DNA of 64,000 nt from NCBI RefSeq assembly GCF_000002425.4, contig NC_037269.1, positions 2,909,810 through 2,973,809 of the forward strand, read 5' to 3'. Below, piece by piece: positions 35,521 through 47,778 of this stretch (position 1 is its first letter; each line of letters opens with the position of its first letter). This DNA comes from Physcomitrium patens. Taxonomy: Eukaryota; Streptophyta; Bryopsida; Funariales; Funariaceae. The notes under the pieces were generated by a model. That model searched no databases. It was given only the letters and a program-made list of their open reading frames with translations, and had not been told where the DNA came from. A program made the translations under genes and the position numbers.

Positions 35521-35639
35521 TAAGGACTGTGCAGATGGAATCATGTAAAACACCTAGCAAAGGTCCTATTCTCTCATCAGATCTCTCACCTTATTTTATA
35601 ATAGGAGTTTGTTTAGGATGAAAAAATTACAAAGTCTTA

Positions 35640-36690
35640 GCCTTATTGGATTCAAGAGCCTCAACTTGTTTTATAGATGAAGACTTTGTCAATAAACAAA
35701 ATATATTCTTAATCAAGAAAACTAAATCTATACATATAGAAGTCATAGATGGTCGTTTGTTGACTTTTGGAAATATTATCCATCAGATTGTTCTTTTAGA
35801 TGTAGCAATTAAAGATCATAACAACGTAATAGTATTTAATGTAATAAGATCTCATTCTAATTTGATTATTTTAAGATTATTATAGCTAAAAAAATATAAT
35901 CCTTAAATAGATTTGATTTCTTATAACCTTAACTTTTCTAATAATATAATTCAAGATCACATTAGTGAAGTAAAAATACATAAGTTTAGAACATCCAAAC
36001 CTTTACTAGTAGATATGAAAGCTTTCATGCATGCTTCAAAAGAAGGATCATCTTTTGCTATATATGCTTTGCTTATTTTTTATGGTAGAAAAATATCAAA
36101 TAATATTCTTAGATAATATCAAAAATTTTAAGATGTTTTTTAAAAAATATATATATATATATTCTTCTAGAGTATTGATCTTATGATTATTCAATTGATT
36201 TGCAAGAAGAAGCTCAACCACCATTTGGACCAATCTATAGGTTATTGAAGAATGAGTTGGCTATATTAACAGAGTATATTAATGAAAACTTGGTAAAGAA
36301 CTTTATACACCATTCTAAATCTCCAGCTAGGGCTCCCATCTTATTTCTAAAGAAGAAAGATGGATCTTTATAGATGTTTGGATTATTGAGGACTCAATAA
36401 GATCACCATCAAAAATAGGTATCCTTTACCTTTGATTTCATGATTTTTGACCAACTCAATCAAACAAAGATCTATACCAAAATAGATCTACGAGGAGCAT
36501 ATAACTTAGTTCGTATCAAAAAAAGAGATGAATAGAAGTCTGCTTTTTGAATCAGATATAGACATTTTGAATACAATGTCATGCCTTTTGGATTCTTAAA
36601 TGCACCAACCGCTTTTCAACATCTTATGAATGATATTTTTTATGAATTTCTTGATGATTTTATTGTTTGCTATTTCAAAAATATTCTAAT
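35640..36690 (+). pseudogene. E3 protease and reverse transcriptase
   Basis: Protease DSRASTCF (the active-site DSG reads DSR) near 35,646, then VIDGRLLTFG. RT from about 36,190: [36 protein letters not shown] and the start of the YLDD strand near 36,670, where a foldback insertion cuts in. Multiple stops, mainly C-to-T or G-to-A. Confidence 0.8.
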
Positions 36691-36699
36691 CTCTCTAAG

Positions 36700-36995
36700 A
36701 TATTGTTTAAATAGCAAAATATTATAAAGATATACAAAAGAATATAGAAGAATAATATCATGTTCTATTGTAAAGATATACAAATATCATATAGAATACC
36801 ATATCTTTACAAAATTTCATAAAGAATACATGTTCATATAGATATTGTATTCTGTATGATATTCATGAATGATATTGTTGAAATGGCGTACTATTTCAAC
36901 AATATCTTAAAGGATACATGTTCAACAATACAGATATTGTATTCTGTATGATATTCTGTATGCTATTTCAACAATATCTTTACAATAGAACATGT
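36700..36995. repeat. Foldback element in E3 RT
   Basis: Outer inverted termini AAGATATTGTTTAAATAGCA (36,702-36,721) and TGCTATTTCAACAATATCTT (about 36,960-36,979). A nested pair CATGTTCTATTGTAAAGATA / TATCTTTACAATAGAACATG, an inner hairpin GATATTGTTGAAAT / ATTTCAACAATATC, and a direct repeat ATATTGTATTCTGTATGATA (twice) are also present. Confidence 0.8.
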
Positions 36996-37329
36996 CTTTA
37001 TCTAGATTCAATCTCAAGATCACTTATTGACTTGAAAAACAACAAGGTCTATCAAACGCTTTTTCTAGATGTTACTATCTTATATCAAAAGAAAGAGATG
37101 CATCTTTTCATCAATAAAGAATGATTTTCTTGAATCTCAATTATTTTCATCTCTGAATAATAAAATCAACATTGACTATTGATTTAATCTTTGTCAAGTA
37201 AATTCAATCCAGTATGTCCTCTGATTCTCTTATTCATGATATGAAGAATATTTTTTTTTATTCATAATAAGTCCTATGGTACTTCAAAGTTTGAATTTAA
37301 AAATAACCTATTATATTTCAAAGATTGCC

Positions 37330-38366
37330 TATATATTCTAGAAGGTAGGGCACAATTACATGTCTTTTAAGTTCATCATGATTTTTCAGCAACTTGGTAT
37401 TTTAGATATAACGAGACTTTCAAGCTTATATCAAGAGATTTTTGGTGGCCTCAAATGTAGAAGGCAGTCAAAGAATTTGTATAATTATGCAATAATTGTT
37501 CAAGATCCAAAACTCCTTGCCATCAATCTTATGGACTTCTCCAACCATTGCCTATATCTAAACAACTATGGTCTTTTATTTCTATGGATTTTATTATAGA
37601 TCTTCCAAATTCAAGTTCATATGATTCTATATTCATAATCATAGATCACTTCACCAAAATAACACATTTTATACCATATATAAAATCCATTTGAATTAAA
37701 GAAACAACTAAGCTTTTTATTGATAATACCTATTGCTATTAAGGATTACCAAAAGATATAATATCAAATATATGGACTTAATTTATATCAAGATTTTGGT
37801 GAATCCTATTCAAGTTTCTAAAGATGGATGTAAAACTCTCTTTGATTTTTCATCCTCAATTTGATGGATAAATGGAATGGGTGAATCAAGTTTTAGAACA
37901 ATATTTGAAGTATACCATCAATTATCATCAAGATGATTAGACAACTTCTTTGCTATTGACAGAATTTGCATACAATAATTTGATACATTCTTCTATTCAA
38001 CAAACACCTTTCTTTTCCAATTATGATTATCATCCACAACTTCATACTTTTGACTTTTCAAAATTTGATAATCTTATAGCAAAAGATTTAGTAAATTGTT
38101 TGTCGGAGCTACATACAACAATAAAGACACAATTAAAGGAAGTTCAAGAATGACAAAAGGCCAATACAGATGCCTATTGTAAGGAGCAACTATAAATCAA
38201 GTTTGGTGACAAGGTATGGTTACTTCATCGCAATATTAAGACTACTCGTCTTTATAATAAGTTGGACTATCCTAGGCTAGAACCTATTCTTATTTGAAAA
38301 TAAATCAATCTTGTTGCTTATTGATTATATCTAGCAGAGTCTATAAAGATCCACCTTATATTTGAC
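37330..38366 (+). pseudogene. E3 integrase
   Basis: Colinear with E1 21,440-22,430: zinc region, the Met-Asp-Phe block near 37,590, DIISN near 37,760, FHPQFDG near 37,850, LTEFAYNN and SSIQQTPFFSNYDYHPQL near 37,965-38,030. Several stops. It ends in HLIFD at a solo LTR insertion; the frame resumes after it as HVPLLEPY. Confidence 0.8.
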
Positions 38367-39989
38367 ACTGTTGTATTGTATGGTTTTCTATCTAAGAATA
38401 CACTAGGTACCTAGCTGTAGAGAGTTTAGTTTTAACTTATTGGCCAAGCTCCAATAAGTTATTTAATTTTTTAAGTAGAAGACAAATAAATACTAAAATA
38501 TCAAAAAGATATCGTACTAGTAAAATCTTTTATATTTAAGAAGGTTTGTACATAAGGCTTTCTAAAATATCTAAGAATTTCCTAATATTCTTGGCTATAC
38601 CAAATCATAACTAACCATTTGCTAGTAAGTTAGATTTTCAATAATTCCAAAGAAAATCCATAATCTCTTCTCAAAAACTCATCTTTATATCAAAATTTAA
38701 CCATAGCTCTATATATCCATCTTCAACATGTATATAAAGTTTTAACTCCGAAAAAATCTCTTGACTTTGTATAAAATGCTCAATTTATAATAAAATCCCT
38801 TCAAAATATATTTTTTCTGCAAAGGTTTTCTTCTTTTCATACTTTAAAAATTCATATCCCTTGATCCAATCGTTTAGTTTTTTTTTAAATTTATAAATAA
38901 TATAGAATTTATCCTTAAGCTCTACTAAAATATAATTCAAATGTAAATTTGTTACAAATTGTATGGCATCCTAAAAATCCTAGCAAGTGCTTCAAACCCT
39001 AATTCACAAGTACTTAAGTACTATTTTCTTCATATCTCACAAATCCAAAATTCAAATACCACAAAATTTATATATAAAGTTTATTAATATGATTACACAA
39101 ATTCTTGGAAATTTTGAGCCAAAATCTTGTCAAATTGCTCAAGATATAGCTCAAAATACAACCACTAGTGAATCAGGTCACTTACTACCCTTAGATTTAC
39201 AAGCACTGATTTCAATCTCTAATATCTCCTTTATTCTAAATTAAAATCCATCAAATAGTATACCAAAAATATAGCCAAGAAAGTATTCTTACCAATCTCA
39301 GTTAGTGATCCTTTGTTGCTTTTTGTATGTAAGCATTATACCCAAAAGAGTGACAATAGGTACAAAATTGATACCTCGACTTTGAGCGCCTATATCTCCT
39401 TCCTAAAAACTCCAATTGATTCAAAATTTTTACCATAACCATAGCCAGAATCTTGAATCTACTGACTTTAGTCTCCAAAAGCTTGAATGATTCGACAATG
39501 TAATCCTAATTCCTAATATGGCCTCGGGCAGCCTCCTTGAAGGCCATTGGTTATGATTTTTGACCAATAGGAATGGAGATTTATATCATCCATCTCCATT
39601 CATTCATATGGGTGCCCTAACTACATTTTTTGCTACCAAATTCCTTCTCCAATTCTTTTCTATGCAAGATCTATACAATATATGTCCTAAATATCATATA
39701 AAATAAATAAAATAAGACATTAAGGATCTCCAATATCTAACAAAGGTGACTCTAAATATGTAAAGGTTCCTACTAATAAGATTAACTTCAATGTTACTAT
39801 CAAAAGAAAATAAAGTTATATAATTTCTAATAGAAGCCCTTTTAAACTCTCTTTTTGAAGTAGTAATCTATCCACATCCTATAATCAACAAAAATCCACT
39901 AACATGGCTTTCACCATATTGTCTAATATATTATGTATTGAATATATAAACACATTATTTTTACATGGTAGTCGAACCACAACATGACA
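38367..39989 (-). mobile_element. Solo LTR, family H type, inside E3
   Basis: Lies between integrase and chromodomain of E3. The minus-strand start is TGTCATGTTGTGG (39,989) and the other end has the shared CTACAGCTAGGTACC motif near 38,400. The host frame on the right continues exactly where E1 has FHVSLLEPY. No internal genes. Confidence 0.75.
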
Positions 39990-40069
39990 TCATGTCCCTT
40001 CTTGAGCCATATAAGATAATAAATATCTTAGAATGAAGATAAATATTACTTCTTTCTGTAGAAGTAGAT

Positions 40070-40250
40070 AATAAATAAGAGTTTGAGGTAGAAGAAGTCT
40101 TAGATTTAAGGCGGTACCGAAATAGGTTGGAATATCTTGTTTATTAGTGTGGATATGTTATTAGTGAATGCACATAGGAGCCATCAAAGAATCTTGTAAA
40201 TTTAGGAAAGAAAATTGAAGCCTTTCATCAATAACATCGATCAAAACGAA
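40070..40250 (+). pseudogene. E3 chromodomain
   Basis: Reads FEVEEVLDLRRYRNRLEYLV then CGYVISECT and EPSKNLVN, with Trp codons turned to stops (TAG), as in the E1 chromodomain. Confidence 0.8.
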
Positions 40251-40345
40251 GATAAAGAATAGCAAATCTTTGCTATAAAAGAAGGAAGATCAAAGAAAGA
40301 TAACATTCTACTTTTTATCTTTCTTTGTAGCTTTTGTATATTTGT

Positions 40346-40780
40346 GATGCTAAGGAGATAGAAAATCAACAACTAATAGATTCAAATCAAGAGCTTTCAT
40401 TTGTAGATTTACTAGTCGAGACATTACGATTATCACAACCTTCAAGATAACAAAATTGAGATGAAGATCTTCAAGAATGACATGTCCTTCTTTGAATAAA
40501 TGGCAAGATACAACGTATTTGGTATCATGACCTTAGAAGAGACTCTTGAGGTTTGGTGATTTTATTAGAGGTAGGAACAATTTCTCATGGTATTTTAAAT
40601 ATTTTATTTGAAAGAAGTTACGAAGGCCTCAACAGCAACTATATATTAGAGTGGTCTTCTTGCTCTGGTATGGGACACTATCAATGGGTGAGGGGGACTA
40701 TCAACCATCTTCAAAGAAAGAAAAGATAAGAGTAAGTGACATATATAATTGGTCGCATCTTGGACTTCTTCAAGATATGA
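40346..40780 (+). pseudogene. E3 ORF3, homologue of E1 ORF3
   Basis: One frame of 145 codons between chromodomain and 3' LTR: DAKEIENQQL at the start, LRLSQPSR.QN.DEDLQE matching E1 VRLSQP...RDEEL, and EWSSCSGMGHYQWVRGTINH matching E1 WSEVKSVGHYRWLQGPMNH. Internal TAA and TGA codons fit decay of Gln and Arg. It is the same frame throughout. Confidence 0.6.
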
Positions 40781-40821
40781 AGATCGCTCCTCATGGAACT
40801 TATTCCTAGAAAAGAAGGTAA

Positions 40822-41360
40822 TATTACAAACATACATAGATACTCTAGTAAATACCTATATAATTATGTAGGAATAGATAAAAATAAATAAAAGTAGATT
40901 AAGTTCATAAGACATTTAGAAAAGCTTCTTAAAAGCTTCATAGATGCTCTTTAACTTTACATATATTTGTAATTGATTGATAGGTTAGAAACTTGGTCAA
41001 CAAGCTAACTATATATTGGTAGCTTGTGGAATAAGTTAATTATGTGACGCACATATAGAAATTTTTTCTTGCAAGTTAAGATATAAGTCTTGCAAAGTCA
41101 ACATATTTTAGAGGTCATATAGCACATCGTCATGTACCTCCTAATTAAGAGTACATATGGAGGCAATAGTGAAGCCTTCTTCACTCTTGTAAATGCTTTT
41201 CTAGTCCTTAGTCTTGTTTCAAGACTTTCTAAACTTCTTGTTTTTGGCAATAGCTATTTTAATTTAATATTACATCATCTTTTGAGTGATTTTATAGTTC
41301 TCTTCAGTGACATAAGAGTGTATTGAGGATTTTCTTGCTTTTAGATTCATGTCCTTAACA
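40822..41360 (+). repeat. E3 3' LTR (family B)
   Basis: 539 bp, TATTACAAAC...CCTTAACA, preceded by purine tract AGAAAAGAAGGTAA and followed by ATATC. The predicted start reads ACTCTTGTAAA (about 41,182). Confidence 0.92.
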
Positions 41361-41365
41361 ATATC

Positions 41366-41579
41366 TATTCCCTTATTTATCATCTTGTCCAAGAACCTAA
41401 CTTATTCCAATTGGACTCACTTCAATTATTAATATGATAGGCCTTTGATATTCATAATTTACTTTCTTCAAAGTTAGAAGTCAAGAAAGAAGTTTTTTTT
41501 AATTTTTTCATAACTTTTCTTTATTCTCTTTTTTAATAAATTTTTTTATTCTTTCATAACAATTCATACAATAGATCCA
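41366..41579 (-). pseudogene. H' RNase H, proximal part
   Basis: The minus strand matches H 62,502-62,690: the LYEL-KK junction, then a block equivalent to SNWNKLGSWTR for the DASSIGIGWIIGQDD of H. It is flanked by the family D LTR on one side and E3 on the other. Confidence 0.75.
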
Positions 41580-43649
41580 TTTTCGGAATAGAGAAAATTT
41601 GCCTCAAGAAAGCATTGGGCTCTTGGTTGCCACTAATTACTTAATCAAGTCTTGAGATAAGAAAGACCAAGTTTGTATATATATATATATATGTGTGTGT
41701 AATACTTTTAGGATCAATTACACCAAATATATAAGTCTTAAGTTTCTAAAAATACCTAAAATATGATTAAAATTTTTAAATCCTTATATATCCTTACGGG
41801 GTATTATTTTAAAACTTCAACAACTCATATCTTTCAATCAGACTATTCAAACACATTCAAATTTTATAAGAATTAGTAATATACTTTTAAAAACTACCAC
41901 AAAAAATTTCAACTACAAATTCATTGCGAATCTTAAGATATCATCAAAATCCCAACAATAGCTTCAAATCCTAGTTTTTGTATATCTGGATGCAATTTTC
42001 TTCACATTTCACAAATTAAGCACTCAAATGCTACAAAATTTATATATTTAGCTTTTCAACACAATAATTTACCTTTTTAAAAAGGTTTGAGTCAAATTTT
42101 CATTCAAAAACTTAAGATATGGCTCCAACTATTACTATGAATAAAATCACTTATTTACGACCTTTGATTCGAAAGCACTACCTTCAACTCCCTATAACTC
42201 TTTCACATGAATTCTAAAAGTAATAAGTTTTTTATAAAAGATGTAGGCCTTAAAAGTTTTTTTTTCTAGCTGTATCTTTTGATCTTTAAAAGTTGTCGTA
42301 CAATTCCTCGCAAACTCGAAAGAGTAACTATGATTGCTCGTTTTACTTATTCCAAATTAATCTAATGGGAATAAATCCATATAGGGAGATTCGAACATGG
42401 GGAATGATTAGTTGCTTAAGCATTCATATTAGGGTAATACAATCAATTACCTCCTAAATGTATCGTCTCTATTTTCAATATCTGAACACACAAAGAAACT
42501 ATAATCTCTTCCTTCACCTTATCGGTCTCTTCCTTACAGCAATTCAATCATACCAATAACTGCTATTTCCACCAATATATTCACCCTCATAATCTCTAAC
42601 TATAATACTGCGCCCTCACAGCTTTCAGCATACAATTATCCTCATTTCAATCACTGGAATTCTTCACATAGAACTGCACTTCACATTACGGTGTTTCACA
42701 CAAACACAGATTCATTCTCTCTGCTAAATTACAATCAAATTTCAACATTCAAACTTTCTTCTTCTCAAATAATACCAATCACATTTCTATTCCATAATTC
42801 ACTTTATAATATTCAGAAACTCTCAATCCTCTTATTCAAAGAAAATAACAAATAAAAGAAAAGAAGTAGCACCAAGCTTACCCCTGCTCATACTATGACA
42901 GCGATGGCTCTCGGCTCATGACTATCACAGTCTGGTACCCTAATTAACTTCTACAACTCCTATATACTTTTCCTTGATTTTCCGGATTTTAATCGTAATT
43001 TTGTAATTAATTGCTATTAATAACTAGATTACTCATCTGTCCTCTTGAATTTCTTATTATATGGACTATTAATATATTTTACCAATATCTTTCAAAAATG
43101 AATTAATATCTATTCTACAGTAATAATATGTCTTAAATTAATACCTTAACTTCAAATAGCTATATCTTCTTCATCCTAATTCCAAATCTTCTAATTTTTG
43201 TATACAAATTGTAGTTCAAATTCTAAACTTTATAACCCGAGCTTCTTATTTCCAAATTCTTCTTTTTGAAGTTGCCAAAATCTTTGTTAAGGTCGTGGGC
43301 AGCCTCCTCAAAATCCATTGGGCATGGCATTTCACCAATAGGGATGAAGTTTCCCATTCCTTGCCTTCATCGGACCTTGTCTTGCTTTCATCCTTTTAAA
43401 TTAACATCCTACTAGTTTAGATTTTTATCCTTAGGCTTCCACCTTCTTCCAAGGCTTCATACTAAATATTTATGTCCTATATATTTTTTATTTCTAAAAT
43501 CAAAACAAGTAAAAAAAATAATGTAAAGTTTCTTATATCAACTCTTTTTAATTTAGTCTACTAACCACTCTAATCTACATCTAGATTTATTAACACATAA
43601 TATGTTTTAACTAATTTTTATATACTATAAGTATTTACAATACAACACA
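41580..43649 (-). mobile_element. Solo LTR, family D, itself interrupted
   Basis: Reverse complement of the copy at 46,515-47,778, with the same TCAAGAAAGCATTGGGCTC end block (41,610), (TA)n tract (41,676-41,692) and GGCAGCCTCCTCAAAATCCATTGG-type block (43,295). Net length is about 1.27 kb after removal of the family C solo LTR at 42,329-43,119. It sits between RT and RNase H of H'. Confidence 0.8.
42329..43119 (-). mobile_element. Solo LTR, family C
   Basis: 791 bp, reverse complement of the C1 LTRs (ends TATTCTACA and TATGATTGCTC). Target duplication GTAAC (42,324-42,328) and GTAAT (43,120-43,124), one C-to-T apart. No internal sequence remains, so the element was lost by LTR-LTR recombination. 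Confidence 0.9.
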
Positions 43650-44420
43650 GCTACATATGCAAAATGAGATATCCATATATGATAGAAAATACATTCTCAT
43701 AAAAACTTTTGGACTTCTATTATATTTGCTTATTTTTGTATATTTTTAATAATATAAATCTTTTTTATACTTGGCTTGCCTCAATATGATCCACACATGT
43801 GTCCTACTACCAAAACTTCTTTTATCCCAAAGATTGATTTTGTCCTTGATAAGGTTAAATAAATTTCTTCTAATCATGTCAAAATCTTCTCACAATCATC
43901 AATATGATATACCACAAACTTCTTACATCCTTTTGAATCCAATGTCTCATCTTTTTTTTCTTCTTTACATCCTTTGATTGGCACATCATCTAAAAATGGT
44001 ATTATTATATTTAAAATAAATTTTCTTAACATCTTATGCATTCCATTCATTATGTATGCTACAGAATTTGTAGCACCTTGTGGTAACATACACATTCTAA
44101 CGAATCCTAATAGTATCTTTATAGTTTTCAAATCTCTACCTTTCTTTATAATCTGATGGTAGTGGCAAAGCCTTTGGTTTGACTTTTTTTTCCATTGATT
44201 TATACTTAGTTTTAACACGTATCTCTTGATAATTTAAATTTTCTATAAATCTATAAATTTTATCATAAAATTCTTTAGAACATACATTAATAATTCTATT
44301 CTCTCCTTGCAATCTTTCTTGCAATAAATAATTTAATTCTTCTATAGTATTTGTAAATCCCACTTCTTCAAATGCTCCTAAAATAAATTCATTCTCAATC
44401 AATTTTATATTTTTCTTCAA
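43650..44420 (-). pseudogene. H' reverse transcriptase
   Basis: Minus-strand frames read IKLIENEFILGAFEEVGF, KALPLPSDYKER, then MLPQGATNSVAYIMNGMHK and PFLDDVPIKGC. FLDD is the RT catalytic core. The YLDD-to-FLDD core and PQGATNS are a different RT lineage from E1. Confidence 0.85.
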
Positions 44421-44586
44421 TTTTTATTCAATATTTTTAACATAATTTTTATCCATCTTCTTCATATTTTCAATAGTCTTAAAAAATAATATATAATCTT
44501 GTATCAATCCAATAAGCCTAGTAGATAATATCTTCTCTTTCATACTTAGTAATTATATTTTTTTTCTAATCCATTGCAATCCTGCC

Positions 44587-45243
44587 TTATAATGGTGTAT
44601 GGTGAAAATCCCTCACATGCTCATGTCTAAATTCTCTAGTAACCTTTGGCAAAGGTTGCTTTCTCAAACTTCTTCGATTTCTTTCATGATTAGCACATAC
44701 CATCAAAAATTGCATCATTCTCTTTTTATCTTGATTCCTAATCCAAACGTATGTCAATCCATTGTCTATAACTTTTGTTTCTATGTGTATAGCGGTAATA
44801 TAAGATTGCCCTAGAATGACAAGATAAGTAGACATATCTTCCACAAAGAAGTTTTGTTTATCACTAATATCTCCTATTATAACTTTTACATTTGAATATC
44901 TTTCATATAATTCTCCTTGTGAATTATTTGCTGCTAAAATCATCTATCCATGCTAAGTGTCAATAGGCCATTTTTTCCTTTCATATAACTCTTTTGATAC
45001 CAAATTAATCTTTAAATCATGATCAATTAATGCCACAATAGGTTCTTCTAAATTCTCCAACTTCACCAATGTCTCTGTTGTTATTTTTGTCCAATGACTA
45101 TAAGAATAATGACTCAAAGTTTGAATTTTTTCTCTTTCTTCTATAATTCTTATACGTGAAACATCTCTATATGCATAATCATTGTCCTCTTCATCTATTA
45201 TCACTCTTATCCTATGTACATTTGAAGCCATATTCTCACCCAA
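44587..45243 (-). pseudogene. H' aspartic protease region
   Basis: Minus strand: LENLEEPIVALIDHDLKINL then YERKKWPIDT, AANNSQGELYERY, VEDMSTYLVILGQSYITA. The active-site triad reads DHD rather than DSG. A stop lies between the two frames. Confidence 0.8.
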
Positions 45244-45499
45244 AATTTGTCATTTTTTCTTAATAATATCCATAATGATCTCATAGAATTTTCTCTTTGT
45301 TATTCCAAGAACTTCTCCTAATATAAATTTGACCTTGTAATTTAAAATGCATTCTTCTAAAATCTTCTTCAAATCCATTGTTGCCTCTATCTAATTGTAA
45401 TTTATAAGTAGAAGCCTTTGTTTTTTCTTTTATAATTTTTTTTTTTTTTGTAGAAATATTATGTATTATTTCTTCATGCATAGAATTTTTTTATTGTTG

Positions 45500-46514
45500 T
45501 TCTTTTTTTCTCCAAGTAGTTTTATTATAGCCCTTTATTATTTTTATCTTTCCTTCATTTTTCTTCTATTAATGCTTCATGTTGATTCTTTGCAACATAT
45601 GCATATATAGGTAGGCTATCAACTAGATCATTCCAACCCATGGTTTTTCAAATAGACTTGCCTCCATTAAGAAATTTATCTCTAACAACTTTCCCATTTA
45701 CCGCACACTTCATTGTACTTTGCCACAATGAACTTATATGATCTAGTGTTTCAATGCTTATGTCCACACAATCTCAAGTACGTCCAATCCTATATATCTT
45801 TGCTATTTTTGTATGAAGCATTAATGCTTTCATATCTCCATTGCCAAAGTTTGTCTCTTATTTTTCTCTACTTTCTTTTAGATGTATCATACCATCTTTA
45901 TTTTTTTTTATTTTTTATGTAGCACCTCTATAAAATCTTCATGTTTCCTTCTTAAATAATATATGCTATCACATCACATGTACCTATGTAATACACCTTC
46001 CATTGATCCTAACCTTTTTTTCGTTTATATTCTTGATGATTGATTCTTCTCTTTAAATTTTATAAATTTTATTTACAAATCTCTCATTCTTTATATAATT
46101 TCATTAATGCCCATTTCTTCATTCTTTAATGTAGCCATTGAAGGTTGAATCATAGATATAGAATTGATAGTAGGTATTTTTACTTGAGATATTTGCAATG
46201 GTCTTTGAATATCTATCCTATTCTTTCTCCTTTCTCTTTTTGCTAGAAATCCTACTCCTTCTTCTACTTCCTTTTAATTTGCTGTCAATCTTTCATCTTC
46301 TTTTTTTATCTTTAAGTAAGATTTCTAATTTTTTTTATAACTTCCCATCAGCAAGTTGAAGAAAAAGATCTACTTTACTTGGATCCAATAATTGCTTTTT
46401 TTTTTTCTTGATAAATAAGAATATTTCTTTTCAAACTCTTTTAATAATTTTGTTGCTAGAAGATCCTTCTTTAGCCTTTCAATCCATTTAAAAAATAACT
46501 TCTTTGTAACCATT
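45500..46514 (-). pseudogene. H' gag, C-terminal part
   Basis: Continues the gag broken at 47,779. The minus strand is colinear with H 51,650-52,250, including the acidic/basic linker and the TSKKEE-like and zinc-knuckle regions, heavily decayed. Confidence 0.6.
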
Positions 46515-47650
46515 GTCATATTGTAATTATTTATAGTACGTAAAAATTAATTAGAATATATAATATGCTCATACGTCTTGATATGTATTAGAATAATTAA
46601 TAGATTAATTTAAAGAGATTAAATATAAGAAACTTTATTTTGAATTTTATCTATTTTTATTATAGCATTTAAAAAATTATAGGACTTAAATGTTTAGTAT
46701 GAAGCCTTGAGAGGAGATTAGAGCCCAAAGAAGAAAATCTAAACTAGTAGGAGGCTTATTGGGAGGGATGAAAGCAAGGCATGGTTGGATGAAGGCAAAG
46801 AATAGAATTTTTCATCCTTACTAGTCGAAGGCCATGTCCAATGGACTTCAAGGAGGCTATCCAACGCCTTATTAGGGATTAGGATTTCTCTTTCTAGGTC
46901 ATTCAAGCTTTAGAAGCTAGGATCAGCAAGTTTAGGTTTTTGGATATAGATTGGATGCAAAATTTGTGTGATTTGGAGTTTTTATGAAGGAATTATTGGT
47001 GCTCAAAGTTAAGGTGTGAATTTCATACCTACTATCACTCTTTGGGACATAACATACATTTACAAAGATCAAAAAATGATCGGAAATTGAAGTTGAAGAT
47101 AGTTATATCTTTTATATACTATTTGATGAATTTAGAATTTGGATGAAGAAGTTATAGAGAGTTGAAGTCAGCACATCCAAATCAAAGGCAGTAAGTAAGT
47201 GATTTTGTTCATATTAATGATTGGAATCATATCTTAAGTTTTTAGACAAATTTTTTAGCTCAAATATTTTAAAAAAGATAGATTATTGTGTTGAAAAGCT
47301 ATACATACAAAATTTGTGGCATTTAAGTACTTAGTTTGTGACATATAAAGAAAATTATATGCAAGTGTATAAAAATTAGGATTTGAAGCTATTGTTAGGG
47401 TTTTGGAAATATCTTAAGATTCACAATGAATTTGCTATTGAAATTTGTTGTGGTAGTTGTTAAAAGTACATTTGTACTTCATGTAAAATTTGAATATATT
47501 TGAATAGTCCAATTAGAAGATATGAATTATTGAAGTTTAGGAATAATTTCTTCATAAGGATTTACAAGGTTTTAAAGGATTTTATCATATTTTGGATGTT
47601 GTTGGTTACTTGAGGCTTATATATTTGGTGTAATTACTTCTAAAAGTATT

Positions 47651-47685
<35 letters not shown>

Positions 47686-47778
47686 AACTTAGTGTTTCTT
47701 ATCTCAAGATTTGATTAAGTAATTAGTGGCAACCAAGAGTCTAGTGCTTTTTTGAGGCAAACTCTCTCTATTTCGACA
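46515..47778 (+). mobile_element. Solo LTR, family D, in H' gag
   Basis: About 1.26 kb, TGTCATATTG...TTTCGACA, opposite in direction to its host. The gag frame of H' resumes on each side. A possible duplication is ACCAT/ACTAT. A (TA)n run at 47,652-47,683 lies about 95 bp before its end. Confidence 0.8.

Larger units (their letters stand above)
33699..41360 (+). mobile_element. E3: chromovirus inserted in H' RNase H
   Basis: LTRs 33,699-34,238 and 40,822-41,360 are bordered by a perfect ATATC duplication (33,694-33,698 and 41,361-41,365). The interior has gag, protease, RT, integrase, chromodomain and ORF3 of E1 type but much more decayed. A foldback element and a solo LTR lie inside; RNase H is missing or unreadable. 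Confidence 0.92.

Noticed and set aside
45281-45481. Lys-rich 66-codon minus-strand frame as a separate gene
   Set aside because: It is colinear with the gag-protease linker of element H and is part of H'.
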